A DNA stretch of 64,000 bases from Marinobacter antarcticus (GTDB taxonomy: Bacteria; Pseudomonadota; Gammaproteobacteria; Pseudomonadales; Oleiphilaceae): the NCBI RefSeq assembly GCF_900142385.1, contig NZ_FRAQ01000002.1, positions 310,001-374,000 on the forward strand. Direction: 5' to 3'. Position numbers and translations under genes: made by a program. Numbering within the stretch: position 1 is the first letter of the stretch; every line of letters begins with the position of its first letter. The notes under the pieces were generated by a model. The model searched no databases, was not told the DNA's origin, and was given only the letters and a program-made list of their open reading frames with translations. This document shows, one piece after another, positions 47,931 to 57,593 of the stretch.

Positions 47931-49091
47931 TTAGCGTTCAACCCAGCGCCGAACAAAATCCAATGCCGCGGGCGAAGGGTTGGCGTTTCGGATTCCCCGC
48001 ACTTCGCCAATAACCCAGGTATTGTTCCGGTGCTCCAGTGAAATGGTCAGTCGTTCTGGCTCCATCATGCGGTAAATAAATACCTCGCCAAGCGCAACAA
48101 ACGTATCGTAGCTCCCCACGCAGTGGTGCATAGACGAACCCTCGTCCAACAATTCCAGCCACGAAGCCAGAGGCTCGATGCCGTCGATGGCAGGTATGGG
48201 CGGTGCCGGATAATCTCCGTGCTCCTGCGTAAGTGCGGCGGCATGGGCGGCACGCTTGGCTTCAGAGCCCATGCTGTTAAAACGTTCAACCAACTGATCA
48301 TGAAGCTCTTGCAGTTCCCGCCTTGAACTCACTCGCTGCAGCCTCTGTAAGTTGCCCGCTGCCATATTCAGCGTGTCGCGAATCATTCGGCATAGCCAGG
48401 TAATGTCCAAAGCAGACGAGTGTTTATCGACCAGGCACAGCATGCCCGGCCAAAGCGGTTGTCCTTGGCGGAGCAAAAAACGTAGGTGGTTCAGGTGCAG
48501 GTTCGGGTGGTGCCTGAGCAAAGCAAGAAACTCATGCTGAGCCAATGATCGGGTGACATCTTCAAGCTCCCAGGGGAGCAGAGGGGAGAGTTCCATCCGG
48601 TTAACCAGGCGAACCAGGGATTTTCTGGCCGGCAATTCGATCCGCTCAAGAATGGCCGTGCGCTTTAACGCTAACAATTGCTCAAACTCTTCAGGGGTGA
48701 GTGGCTGGCTGCGTGCATGGTTCACCAGAAGAATGAACAGAAGCGGAGAGCTTTCTGCCAGCTCGCGAGCAGCTTCCGACGCCGCGCAGGCCTGTGCAAG
48801 TTCGAAGTCCATCGCCGGCATTAAGCGGGTTACGGCCAGTATGTCTTCGGGTATGCCGTCTGAAACCCGCCTTCCCGTGTCATCTTCGAGCGTGAACAAC
48901 GGCAGGCCTGGAGCTTCCAGAAAGCGACCCTCAGCCACGATGCCATCACCATTCCTGCTGAACCAACGCAGTGGCTTGGCAGATTGCCAGCTCTGGACAA
49001 CCAACTGAATGGGGTAATTAAGGATGGCGCTGAGATCGAACACCACCTGGTTTTCTGAAGGAGCTGAATTTTTTAGTGCCGACTCAGTCAT
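47931..49091 (-). CDS. PcfJ-like protein
   Basis: 386 residues. The ATG at 49091 has GGGAGAA 3 bases before it; an ATG at 49157 lacks a ribosome site. The C-terminal 75 residues (SSMHHCVGSYDTFVALGEVFIYRM, then ERLTISLEHRNNTWVIGEVRGIRN in parts) match the PcfJ-like family, named after a conjugative-plasmid protein of unknown biochemistry. The first 300 residues are helical and unrecognised. It is divergent from a protein of unknown function. It lies next to the island edge, so it may be mobile itself. Confidence 0.7.
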   Translation of the reverse strand: MTESALKNSAPSENQVVFDLSAILNYPIQLVVQSWQSAKPLRWFSRNGDGIVAEGRFLEAPGLPLFTLEDDTGRRVSDGIPEDILAVTRLMPAMDFELAQACAASEAARELAESSPLLFILLVNHARSQPLTPEEFEQLLALKRTAILERIELPARKSLVRLVNRMELSPLLPWELEDVTRSLAQHEFLALLRHHPNLHLNHLRFLLRQGQPLWPGMLCLVDKHSSALDITWLCRMIRDTLNMAAGNLQRLQRVSSRRELQELHDQLVERFNSMGSEAKRAAHAAALTQEHGDYPAPPIPAIDGIEPLASWLELLDEGSSMHHCVGSYDTFVALGEVFIYRMMEPERLTISLEHRNNTWVIGEVRGIRNANPSPAALDFVRRWVER

Positions 49092-49282
49092 GAGTTCTCC
49101 CAGGCTCTGTGGCGCGAAATTAGGTTTTCTCACCATGCGTTCACTGGTTGAGATCATATAAGTTTATTGCGACAGATGGTGTCGCTTTCTCATTGCATAA
49201 TACTCGTACCCAACAGGAGGGCCGTAGGAGCGCAAATCTCACACCACAACAAATCTCCAAAGCCCTGTTCCAAGCTGACCCC

Positions 49283-49930
49283 ATGATTGATAACTTCAAA
49301 ACCGATCTGGTGGTACGCGTAGCCGCCATTTCTCTCGCAGAAGTTCTCAAGGCTATGGGGTATCTAAAACCGACCTCTGCCAACCTCGAGCGCCTCCAGA
49401 ACGTATTGGAAAGCCATGAATTTGGCCTGAATGACGGAGGCTACGACTTCAAGTTCAGCAGTGAAGGCTTTCTGAGAGCCCTGTGTGTGGTGCTTGGGAT
49501 GGACATGGCGTTGACGGATCAGCGCATCACTCGTGTGACAAAGCGGCTCGCAGAGGAGAAGGCGGCCTTTCATCCTTGCCTCTGGGTTGATACTGGGTTC
49601 ACGCGTAAAGGCCAGCCCCTGTTTGCGCTGGCAGCCTGTGAGCATCAAAGGTATTTGAATTTTGCAAAAGGTTTTTGGCGACTGCCGCTGGACAGACAAT
49701 TGGGTCGTGCCCAGTGCATGGTTCGGGAACATGTCTTCGAAACCGGCGGAACCCTTGGAATCTGGGGAGAGATCAAGCAGTATTGGTTCTATTATAAAAA
49801 AGAAGCAGCCTATCTGTTAGCGCGCAACGGTGAAGTGATTGGAAACCGTGCGGGACCAGTGCCCAGCCAAGCCAAAGCAATTATGGCGTTGGATGTGATC
49901 TCACCGGAAACTCGCGAAGCCCCGCAATAA
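49283..49930 (+). CDS. Protein of unknown function
   Basis: 215 residues from ATG 49283 (MIDNFKTDLVVRVAAISL); an alternative TTG at 49148 would add 45 residues and overlap the 5' region of the divergent PcfJ-like gene. A strong AGGAGG at about 49216 has no start codon at proper distance. I see no known motif. The C-terminal half (EHVFETGGTLGIWGEIKQYWFYY) is rich in aromatic residues. It is 21 bases before the phosphatase remnant. Confidence 0.6.
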   Translation: MIDNFKTDLVVRVAAISLAEVLKAMGYLKPTSANLERLQNVLESHEFGLNDGGYDFKFSSEGFLRALCVVLGMDMALTDQRITRVTKRLAEEKAAFHPCLWVDTGFTRKGQPLFALAACEHQRYLNFAKGFWRLPLDRQLGRAQCMVREHVFETGGTLGIWGEIKQYWFYYKKEAAYLLARNGEVIGNRAGPVPSQAKAIMALDVISPETREAPQ

Positions 49931-49951
49931 TCGATGAGGGAAGAAGTATCG

Positions 49952-50596
49952 ATGTATGACCTGATAGGCGATATCCGCGGCTATGCCAGTGAACTCAAAG
50001 CCCTGTTGGCCAAAATGGACTACCAGGAAATCAATGGCATTTGGCAGCATCCCGAGCGCAAAGTTATCTTCCTGGGCGACTTTGTAGACCGCGGTCCTGA
50101 GCAGGTAGAAACCGTTCAGATTGCCCGCAGCATGGTCGAGAGCGACAACGCACTGGCCGTAATGGGCAACCATGAATTTAACGCCGTTGCCTGGGCCACT
50201 CCAGACCCGAAAAATCCTGGTGATTACCTTCGCTCCCATACAGACAAGAATCAGGATCAGCATCAAGCGTTTCTGGATCAAGTAAGTGAGGGAAGTGATC
50301 TTCACCAGAGCATGGTTGAATGGTTTAAAACCCTGCCTGTTGGTCATTATTGGATGAGTGGAGAGCCTGTGCCTCTCAGCGACCATATCGCGTGCTTGGA
50401 TTGCAGTGTTGTCGGTGAATCTATCTTAAAGAAAGATAAATCTTCCTGGGTAAAAATGCTCAAAATCAGGGCTTTAAAATTTGATTTTCTGATGCTTTTA
50501 CACGAATTGACAGTATCCAAATTGCTGCTTACAACCCTAGCGGTTATAAGGTTAGGCAGTTTCGGAGAAACCGCTGCTGTAGCATATCAAAATTAG
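49952..50596 (+). pseudogene. Metallophosphatase gene, internally deleted and cut at 3' end
   Basis: The start at 49952 (MYDLIGDIRGYASEL) follows GAGGGAAG. Intact relatives are about 300 residues or more. Motif I reads GDIRG, not GDIHG, so a metal-binding His is lost; GDFVDRG and GNHE are intact. At residue about 128 the WFKTLP of the middle joins directly to VGHYWMSGEPVPLSDHIACLD, which is normally near the C-terminus, so 150 or more residues have been removed in frame. After CSVV (about base 50405) similarity stops and A+T-rich unrelated sequence begins. Non-functional by known chemistry; its end is the likely island junction. Confidence 0.75.
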
Positions 50597-50923
50597 GCAT
50601 TTGGGCAGATTCAAGGCCCACATTGAAAAATTGCTTGGTGGTGTTCGCAGATGGGAATGTGAGGTTCAGGTTGCAGGGTTGATTAGCTACGGTCAAGTAA
50701 TGAGCGGAGTGATGATCCTCATTGTCCAGGGAGTTAGCGAAACATTGTTTGTTGGCCACAAGACCGATGTGAAAGCTTCCGATGGTCTCTATTGGGGGGG
50801 CAGCTCCTGAGGTATAGAAAGGTGATGAGCGCGCTATCGGTAACAGGTGCTTTGAATTGGATTAGGCATGGTTGCTGTTATCAAAAGTCTCCGTAGAAAT
50901 GGTAACACTGCATTTGGCATCTA
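50597..50923. other. Gene-poor stretch at the island edge
   Basis: 327 bases with only short, poor open frames (one of 69 codons at 50601). A weak promoter-like pair TTGAAT/TGTTAT lies near 50853-50882, before the first island gene. No repeat, tRNA or integrase remnant is seen. Confidence 0.4.
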
Positions 50924-53344
50924 GTGGTATTGGAAAGAGGGAATATTAAGAGCGTGAGCGCCGTGACAGACTACAATATTTTAGACATTTTAGAGTTCGA
51001 GCCTGTCAGCAACAGGCTGCGCAATGCTTTGAACAGGGCCTATCAACGAGGCGATATGCCCTGCGATACAGTGTTAGAGTACAGTAAGACGAAAGATGAG
51101 ACGATTCAGCGCCTTCACAGACTCCCAAGTATTGGCCAGAAAACGATAAACGAACTGATCGGCTTGCTTGACAAATATAGTCAGGACCTACCTGAAACTA
51201 CCTCACCCGCTTCAGCTGAGCTCTCCATACCCGATGCACTTAAGAGCGTTAGTATTGTCACATTTATTAGGTCGATTAATTGCAGTGTGAGATTGGAAAA
51301 TGCGTTAACTAGCTCGATTGAACGGCATGAATTCCGTGCCGAGACGTTGGGAGACCTAGACGGCAAGAGCGTTCATGTACTGAAGAGTGAACTGCATCGA
51401 GTACAAAACCTGGGCCGGAAATCTGTCGAAGAATTTTTAGACCTTTTGAGCACCATGTCCCCCGACTCGGCTAAAGGCATTGATTCCCAGATGGGGGATA
51501 AAGCAGGAGTTCATCCTCAGTCGAATACGGTTGACTGGGCGTCTGACTATCTACGCCTCCTTGAAAAAGAGCGCTATGGCGACATCACCGTGGCGGAGAT
51601 TGTAAGAAAGACGCCCGGCCGCTCGAAGAGCGAAGAGAAACTTCTCAAGATAATTGATCAAGAATATACCGACACTCCGCTCTCCGAAGTATTAGCATCG
51701 AGCGGTGGTGAGCTGGATGAAATCTCTAGAACATTAATTAAGGATGAAAAGCTGTCACCACAGCTCGCGTCTTTAATCATGAATTTTTATAGATTTTTGT
51801 CGAGCAAGAATAATCAAAAATTTAGTCACGAAGAATATTTTGCAAACGACTTTTCTGGTCTCAATGAAAAGGAATCAAAAGTTCTGCTGTCACGATTTGG
51901 TACCGATAAGCTGACTCTTGAGCAGCTGGGGAAGGAACTTGGTGTTACCAGAGAGAGGATCCGACAAATAGAGTCGAAGGCCCTAACGAAATATATAAAG
52001 GCTAATCGAGTAGGGCTTTTACACCTATCTGAAAACTTAGAAAAATATGTTAAAGCATCAAAAGGTGTTTTATCTATTGATTTAATCAAGAACTTGTACG
52101 GAATTTCAAAACAAAAGCTTGAAGTTGCATTAAATCTTTTCGTACCTGAAAGCGATGAATCATGGCTTTCAAGAGACGGTGAGTACATTATCAGCAGCGA
52201 TTTCAAAGGGCGTCAAGAGAAAATATTCGATAAAATTGAAGAGTCTATCTATATTCAGGCGGGGTGCGGTGGCAAAGTAACCGTTCAGGGAATAGATGGC
52301 GTCAACAGCCAAATCTCACGATATTTTTTATTTGTGAATCATAAAAAATTCTCCATGAGCGGTGATGGAGAGATTGAATTAGTCATTAGCTCCGCATCGG
52401 AGCGCGCCCGAATTGTTTTGGCCATTGCTGGTCAGCCAATCCATACCAGCGAAGCAACAAGGCTCTACAAAACTATTTTTAAGGAAGACATAGCCGAACA
52501 CACGCTAGCAGCAACTTTAGGCAGGCTGTCGGACGGGTTAATTGTGGCGCCGGGAACCTATGCTTTATATTCGCATTTGAGGCTGAGTTCCGAAGACATC
52601 GATAGCGTAAGAGACGAAGCATACGAGGTCATACAAGGTGCAGGTCGTTACTTAAGTTCAAGAATAATTTTCGAAAATATCTGCCGAATAAGGCCAGATT
52701 TGAGACGAAAAGAGCCATATTTTAACTATCATCTGATGCTTGGGGTCCTTCAGGACGACGAAAGATATCAGACCAAAAGAGGGTTTATGGTTGGTCTGGC
52801 CTGCTTTGGGGATCATCTGCCGCTTGAAACGGAAGTCGAAGAATTGGTGGAAAAGCATGGACCGGTTTCTACCTCCGAGGTCATTGTCTTGCTTCGCCCA
52901 ACCAGAGGCGAGTTAACCAATGGATCTGTAAGGAATACCTTGATTGCTTCTGATGAGATTTTCTTGACATCTGAACAAAGAAAATGGGATGTGGCAGAAA
53001 GAGTGTTCAACGACGCCTCAGATATCCGAAAGCTTCAAATCGCCATCAGAATGGCCGCGTACAGAAAAATGGTTGCGTTGTCGTCTGTTTATAATCGCAT
53101 TAGGTCAACAGGCGTCAATTACGGGATTGGAACGATTCTTTCCGTTGTGTGGAAGGATCCGGAAACAAAGCGGGACGGTGATTATGTTGGCTTTTTTGGG
53201 ACTGACGCCAAGATCGAAAGCTATTATGCGACAGGCGAGCCCATGACGTTTTCGCAACTGGATTACCGGAATTACACGGAAGATCGATCGATTGATACCG
53301 GAATTCTTGATGCCTTGGTAAATGAGTTCGATCTCAATGTTTAA
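50924..53344 (+). CDS. Large regulator-like protein: alpha-CTD-like HhH units plus sigma-70 region 4
   Basis: 806 residues from GTG 50924; GTG 50954, 12 bases after AGAGGG, is an alternative. Seen in order: two helix-hairpin-helix units like the RNA-polymerase alpha C-terminal domain (about 26-84, ending LPSIGQKTINELIGLL; about 112-175, ending VQNLGRKSVEEFLDLL); a sigma-70 region 4 motif (about 314-365, LTLEQLGKELGVTRERIRQIE); then about 440 residues with a possible winged helix (about 505-550, IHTSEATRLYKTIF) of the HARE-HTH sort. No region 2 is seen, so it is no complete sigma factor. It heads an operon opposite dndBCDE and overlaps the helicase gene by 23 bases. Function unknown; DNA or polymerase binding is a fair inference. 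Confidence 0.75.
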   Translation: MVLERGNIKSVSAVTDYNILDILEFEPVSNRLRNALNRAYQRGDMPCDTVLEYSKTKDETIQRLHRLPSIGQKTINELIGLLDKYSQDLPETTSPASAELSIPDALKSVSIVTFIRSINCSVRLENALTSSIERHEFRAETLGDLDGKSVHVLKSELHRVQNLGRKSVEEFLDLLSTMSPDSAKGIDSQMGDKAGVHPQSNTVDWASDYLRLLEKERYGDITVAEIVRKTPGRSKSEEKLLKIIDQEYTDTPLSEVLASSGGELDEISRTLIKDEKLSPQLASLIMNFYRFLSSKNNQKFSHEEYFANDFSGLNEKESKVLLSRFGTDKLTLEQLGKELGVTRERIRQIESKALTKYIKANRVGLLHLSENLEKYVKASKGVLSIDLIKNLYGISKQKLEVALNLFVPESDESWLSRDGEYIISSDFKGRQEKIFDKIEESIYIQAGCGGKVTVQGIDGVNSQISRYFLFVNHKKFSMSGDGEIELVISSASERARIVLAIAGQPIHTSEATRLYKTIFKEDIAEHTLAATLGRLSDGLIVAPGTYALYSHLRLSSEDIDSVRDEAYEVIQGAGRYLSSRIIFENICRIRPDLRRKEPYFNYHLMLGVLQDDERYQTKRGFMVGLACFGDHLPLETEVEELVEKHGPVSTSEVIVLLRPTRGELTNGSVRNTLIASDEIFLTSEQRKWDVAERVFNDASDIRKLQIAIRMAAYRKMVALSSVYNRIRSTGVNYGIGTILSVVWKDPETKRDGDYVGFFGTDAKIESYYATGEPMTFSQLDYRNYTEDRSIDTGILDALVNEFDLNV

Positions 53345-55412
53345 AGATATCGACCTTCCGCTTTCGATCAATACCTCCTCAGAAGATCCAAACGTTCTAT
53401 TTTTCGACCCCGTACTCAATTGCGCAGCAACTTATGATGTCGGCGTTGGATACTTTACATCCGGATGGATTGCAGACACCGCCCATGGAATATCTCGATT
53501 TGCTAAATCCCGGGGGAAGGCACGGTGGGTCGTCGGACACGAATTGCACGAAAAGGACCTAGACTCCATCGTAAATCCCAAGGCAGTGGCCGATAAGGAG
53601 TTTCAAGCGAAACGCATTTTTGAAGAAGATGTTGATGATGTTTTTTCTGCACTCAAAGAGAACGCCCGCTTGGTGCTGGCCTGGCTGATTCGCGACGGCA
53701 TCGTAGAGCTTAGAATTGCGTTGCCCATCAATAAGCTTAGCGGTATCTATCATGCCAAGAATGGCATTTTTTCAGATGAGGCGGGTAATGAAATCGCCTT
53801 TAGCGGTTCGTACAATCTTACTTCAAGAGCTTCTTCAAATTGGGAAACCATTGAGATTTTTCGATCGTGGTCCAGTGAGGAAGGGCGCCAACGCTGCGCG
53901 TTGAAGAAGCAGGAGTTTGAGAGTATCTGGCAGAACAAAGATCCAAATTTACTCGTCGTTGGGCCATCACTGAAAACCCTGGAAAAAATCAAAGCCTACG
54001 CTGCCTCTGGCACTCGGCCCTACAGCCTGCCATCCAGCTCCCCGGCGGTACCCAGCGCCATCCAGGATGAGGAAGGCAAAATTCGGGGGTACCAGGAGCA
54101 AGCCATCAAGAGCTGGTTTTCCCATAATGGGCAAGGGCTTTTCTGCATGGCCACCGGGTCGGGCAAGACAATCACCGCCCTGACGGCTGCCACTAGATTG
54201 TTGCAGTTCATAAACAGTAAAGAATCCAACCTCGTCATTGTCATCACTGTCCCCTACGTCCATTTAGGTGAGCAGTGGGCGGACGAAACGGAATTCTTCG
54301 GTTATGAAGCGATTAAATGCTATGGGGGCAAAGGTAAGTGGTTGGATGACTTGCAGTCCAGCTACAACCAGCTGCTGTCTGGAGAAAGGGACTATCTATT
54401 GGCGATTGTGGTTAATGCCACCTTCAGCAACCGCGAGTTTCAATCTTTTCTTGACGGTGTTAGATCTAACTTACTGCTCGTGTCTGATGAAGTGCATAAC
54501 ATGGGCGCAGAAAATATCGTCCAGAAGTTGCCCCACCATGCGCGATTTAGAATCGGCTTGTCGGCGACGCCCATACGACACAATGACCCATTCGGCACCA
54601 AAGCAATCTTTGATTATTTTGGCGAACCTGTGATTAATTTCGATATCAAGGACGCCATCCAAGCCGGATTTTTGTGTAGGTACAACTACTATCCCGTCGT
54701 ATGCGAATTGGACCAAGACGAACTTGAAGAATACGTGCTGTTAAGCAAAAAAATTGCTCGGCTGATGGCTATGAGCGACTCAGACGATTTTTCTACGAGC
54801 TTAAAATTGGAGCTTATTAAGAGGGCCAAGCTCACGGGAAGCAGTAGAGGCAAAAAAAGACAATTAAAAAAGCTGTTGGACGAGAATCAAGATAGAAAGC
54901 ATACGCTTATCTACTCAAGCGAGGCTATCACTGATGGTGAAAAGGATATCGATAAGATCGTGCGCCTTGCTGGAAGGGAATGTGACTGGAAAGTCGCCAA
55001 GTTCACGGCCGAGGAAAGCAAAGAGCAAAGGTCCGAGATTTTGGAAAACTTTAAGTCGGGTGACATTGAGGGGATCGTGGCCATTAAGTGTCTTGATGAA
55101 GGCGTGGACATTCCTCAAACAAAAACAGCATACATCGTGGCGTCATCGACCAACCCTCGTCAATTCATACAGCGAAGAGGAAGGGTTCTAAGGCAATATC
55201 AAGGCAAGGGCATAGCTTCGATCTACGATTTCATCGCTATTCCTCCTTTGAACAAGCTAGGGGAGGACGCGGAAACGTTCAAAATAGAAAAAAGTATGGT
55301 TGAGAAGGAGCTTGAGAGAGTTAATGAATTTGCCGAAATTTCAGAAAATTATGGAGACACTTTGTCGGTGCTTAGAGAGATAAGAAAGAAACTCAAACTA
55401 TTAGGTGTTTAG
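53322..55412 (+). CDS. PLD-nuclease/DEAD-DEAH helicase fusion, Dnd-linked restriction candidate
   Basis: 696 residues. N-terminal phospholipase-D-type nuclease domain (about 1-210) with H144-x-K146 and GSYN (162-165). Superfamily 2 helicase: Walker A ATGSGKT (276-282), DEVH (388-391), GLSATP, and motif VI QRRGRVLR (about 638). Only one HxK motif is present, so dimerisation is likely, as in NucA-type nucleases. Similar helicases are annotated as 'DNA phosphorothioation system restriction enzyme' near dnd genes (recalled). It could cut DNA that lacks sulfur. Start overlaps the previous gene; ATG 53337 is possible. Confidence 0.82.
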   Translation: MSSISMFKDIDLPLSINTSSEDPNVLFFDPVLNCAATYDVGVGYFTSGWIADTAHGISRFAKSRGKARWVVGHELHEKDLDSIVNPKAVADKEFQAKRIFEEDVDDVFSALKENARLVLAWLIRDGIVELRIALPINKLSGIYHAKNGIFSDEAGNEIAFSGSYNLTSRASSNWETIEIFRSWSSEEGRQRCALKKQEFESIWQNKDPNLLVVGPSLKTLEKIKAYAASGTRPYSLPSSSPAVPSAIQDEEGKIRGYQEQAIKSWFSHNGQGLFCMATGSGKTITALTAATRLLQFINSKESNLVIVITVPYVHLGEQWADETEFFGYEAIKCYGGKGKWLDDLQSSYNQLLSGERDYLLAIVVNATFSNREFQSFLDGVRSNLLLVSDEVHNMGAENIVQKLPHHARFRIGLSATPIRHNDPFGTKAIFDYFGEPVINFDIKDAIQAGFLCRYNYYPVVCELDQDELEEYVLLSKKIARLMAMSDSDDFSTSLKLELIKRAKLTGSSRGKKRQLKKLLDENQDRKHTLIYSSEAITDGEKDIDKIVRLAGRECDWKVAKFTAEESKEQRSEILENFKSGDIEGIVAIKCLDEGVDIPQTKTAYIVASSTNPRQFIQRRGRVLRQYQGKGIASIYDFIAIPPLNKLGEDAETFKIEKSMVEKELERVNEFAEISENYGDTLSVLREIRKKLKLLGV

Positions 55413-55413
55413 A

Positions 55414-55587
55414 ATGAAGACTCCATCTGAAGTTATTCAGTCAGCCTCCCCAGAGGCACAGTCAGTCATAAATAAAGTCCTTAAAATTCAACAAGAAGGT
55501 AAGCACTACCGTGTTCTTCCAACGGACATGGAGCGAGACTTCTGCGAAAGAATCATCAAGGTGATTAAGGACGAAGTTAAGACATGA
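55414..55587 (+). CDS. Small protein of the Dnd-linked operon
   Basis: 57 residues, MKTPSEVIQSASPEAQSVIN then IIKVIKDEVKT; helical, charged. It starts one base after the helicase stop and ends in a 4-base overlap with the ATPase gene, so tight coupling argues it is real. No motif recognised; a linker or assembly subunit between helicase and ATPase is possible. Confidence 0.7.
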   Translation: MKTPSEVIQSASPEAQSVINKVLKIQQEGKHYRVLPTDMERDFCERIIKVIKDEVKT

Positions 55588-57593
55588 AAATAAAAACACT
55601 GACGATTAGAAACTTTCGGCAGTTCTTCGGCGAAGTGTCGATCAGCTTCTCAACCGACGAAAAGGCGAGTGTCACAGTCATTCACGGAGAAAACGGTGCC
55701 GGCAAAACATCCCTGCTAAACGCCTTTAAATGGGCGTTATACGGGACCACCGACTTCGATACTAACAATGAAAACCTGCTCAGTGAAAAGGCCATTGCGG
55801 AAGCTTCTCCGAACAGTACGATCGTTATGTCTGTGACGCTCGAGTTTGACGACGACGGGGCAACCTATACCGCCCATCGGGAGCATAAGTTTACCAAAGG
55901 CAACGGCTTGCACGCGGAATCATTAGGTCAATCCATGTTATCGCTTAGCTACATTGATTCAGCGGGTCTCTCCCATCGTTCCTCCAATCCTGGAAGCCAG
56001 CTTAACCAGATTTTGCCGGAAGATATGCATGGTTATTTTTTCTTTAACGGGGAAAGAATTGAAAAGCTCGCCTACAACAGTGCGTCAACACAGATCAGAG
56101 AAGCCATTAAGGGCTTGATGGGGCTGAATATTCTTGATCGTGCCGAAAGGCAATTAAAGAGCTCGGTAGTGCGGCATTTCAACAAAGAGGCCAAAGAGAG
56201 TTCCTCCGGCAATCTGGCAGCTCTTTACGACCAGCATTCATTGTTGACGGATCGAATCCAAGAAAAAGAAGAGCAGCTAAAAGGTTGGAAAAAGAACCAC
56301 AGTGAAATTGAGTTAGATATAGAAGAAATTGATAAGCGTTTGGACTCTATCAAGGCTATTGCTGAAAAGCAGAAGTTGAGAAGAGAGCTAGAGGCGCAGA
56401 TTGAGCAAATCAACAAGGATAAAGCCGCAGAATCGTTCTCCCTCAAAAAGAATGTATCAGAACGGGGTTTCTTGGCGTTCATTGATGCCCAACTGAACGA
56501 TGTCAAGGACTATCTGGATGAAATGAGGATAAGGGGGGAGATGCCAAGCAAGGTGAAATCAACCTTTATTGATGACCTTATCGAGCTTGGTAAATGCATT
56601 TGTGGACAACCTCTGGAGCCAGGTAGTGACTGTGTAAAGACCTTGGAGTCTTACAAAACGACGATTCAGGACAATGGTGTGGAAGAACAGTTTATGGCCC
56701 TTTTCGGGGTCATGTCCCATTTGCAGTCCGAGCGAGAGGCATTGTTCTTAAGTATTCATGAGTCCATTAACAAACTAAAAGATCTTGCCGATCGACGAAA
56801 GCATCTGCTTGGCCGTATTGACGAATTGGGAGAGGAAATACTTGGTGTTGGTGATTCATCCGAGTTAGAGAGTCGGCGGGTGAAGTTAAAGGAAAATCGC
56901 AAGGAATTTAATGATAATTGCGCAGTAGGTCAGCATCAAAAATCTGAATGGGAAGACGAGGCCAAAGAAAAGGAAAAAGAAATAGAAAAAGAGCTTGCCA
57001 AAACTAATCAGGCTGATTTAAGCCAGAGAAGAAAACAGCTGGCCAAGGAAGTGGCAGATACCATTTCTGAGTTGCACGAGGCAATGGCGCATCAAGTCCG
57101 CACAGATCTGTCGGAAAAAGTCGATGGAACCTTCCAGAAAATAATGAGAAAAGACTATTGGGCGGAAATAGACGAGGACTTTACCCTAAAAATCTTTAAA
57201 AATATTGAAGGGCATGGTAAGCAGCCAGTTCTGGAGAAATCTACTGGCGAGAATCAAGTAACGAGTCTGTGCTTTATCAGTAGCATTGTTAACAGCGCCA
57301 AGGAAAAAGCGAATAATCCCGGCATTTTCCAGAAAGGCGGGGTTTATCCAATCGTTATGGACTCACCGTTTGGTGCGTTAGACCCGGAGTATCGTGAGAA
57401 AGTTGCGTCATTTATCCCCGCCTTGGCTGACCAAGTCATTGTTATGGTGTCGAAATCGCAATGGCGCGGTGAGGTAGAGAACGAGCTTTCAAAACGCCTG
57501 GGTAAGCAATACACGCTTAAATACCATAAACCTGACAAAGATGGTGATGAGAAGTTCGAGTACACAAACTTGGAGGAAGGATTTTATGGTTGA
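55584..57593 (+). CDS. DndD-like SMC-type ATPase (second copy type)
   Basis: 669 residues. Starts MKIKTLTIRNFRQFFGEVSI; Walker A GENGAGKT (35-42); coiled coil about 190-300 and 370-500, with CICG (C338, C340) and a later Cys at the turn, like a zinc hook; signature near TGENQVTSLCFIS; Walker B IVMDSPFGALDPEY. It resembles DndD/RecN/Rad50 relatives but differs from the dndD in this island. Its place in an operon with a PLD-helicase suggests loading or licensing of the nuclease. Confidence 0.85.
   Translation: MKIKTLTIRNFRQFFGEVSISFSTDEKASVTVIHGENGAGKTSLLNAFKWALYGTTDFDTNNENLLSEKAIAEASPNSTIVMSVTLEFDDDGATYTAHREHKFTKGNGLHAESLGQSMLSLSYIDSAGLSHRSSNPGSQLNQILPEDMHGYFFFNGERIEKLAYNSASTQIREAIKGLMGLNILDRAERQLKSSVVRHFNKEAKESSSGNLAALYDQHSLLTDRIQEKEEQLKGWKKNHSEIELDIEEIDKRLDSIKAIAEKQKLRRELEAQIEQINKDKAAESFSLKKNVSERGFLAFIDAQLNDVKDYLDEMRIRGEMPSKVKSTFIDDLIELGKCICGQPLEPGSDCVKTLESYKTTIQDNGVEEQFMALFGVMSHLQSEREALFLSIHESINKLKDLADRRKHLLGRIDELGEEILGVGDSSELESRRVKLKENRKEFNDNCAVGQHQKSEWEDEAKEKEKEIEKELAKTNQADLSQRRKQLAKEVADTISELHEAMAHQVRTDLSEKVDGTFQKIMRKDYWAEIDEDFTLKIFKNIEGHGKQPVLEKSTGENQVTSLCFISSIVNSAKEKANNPGIFQKGGVYPIVMDSPFGALDPEYREKVASFIPALADQVIVMVSKSQWRGEVENELSKRLGKQYTLKYHKPDKDGDEKFEYTNLEEGFYG

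Noticed and set aside
50601..50810. 69-codon open frame at the island edge
   Set aside because: No ribosome site, no family pattern; probably chance.
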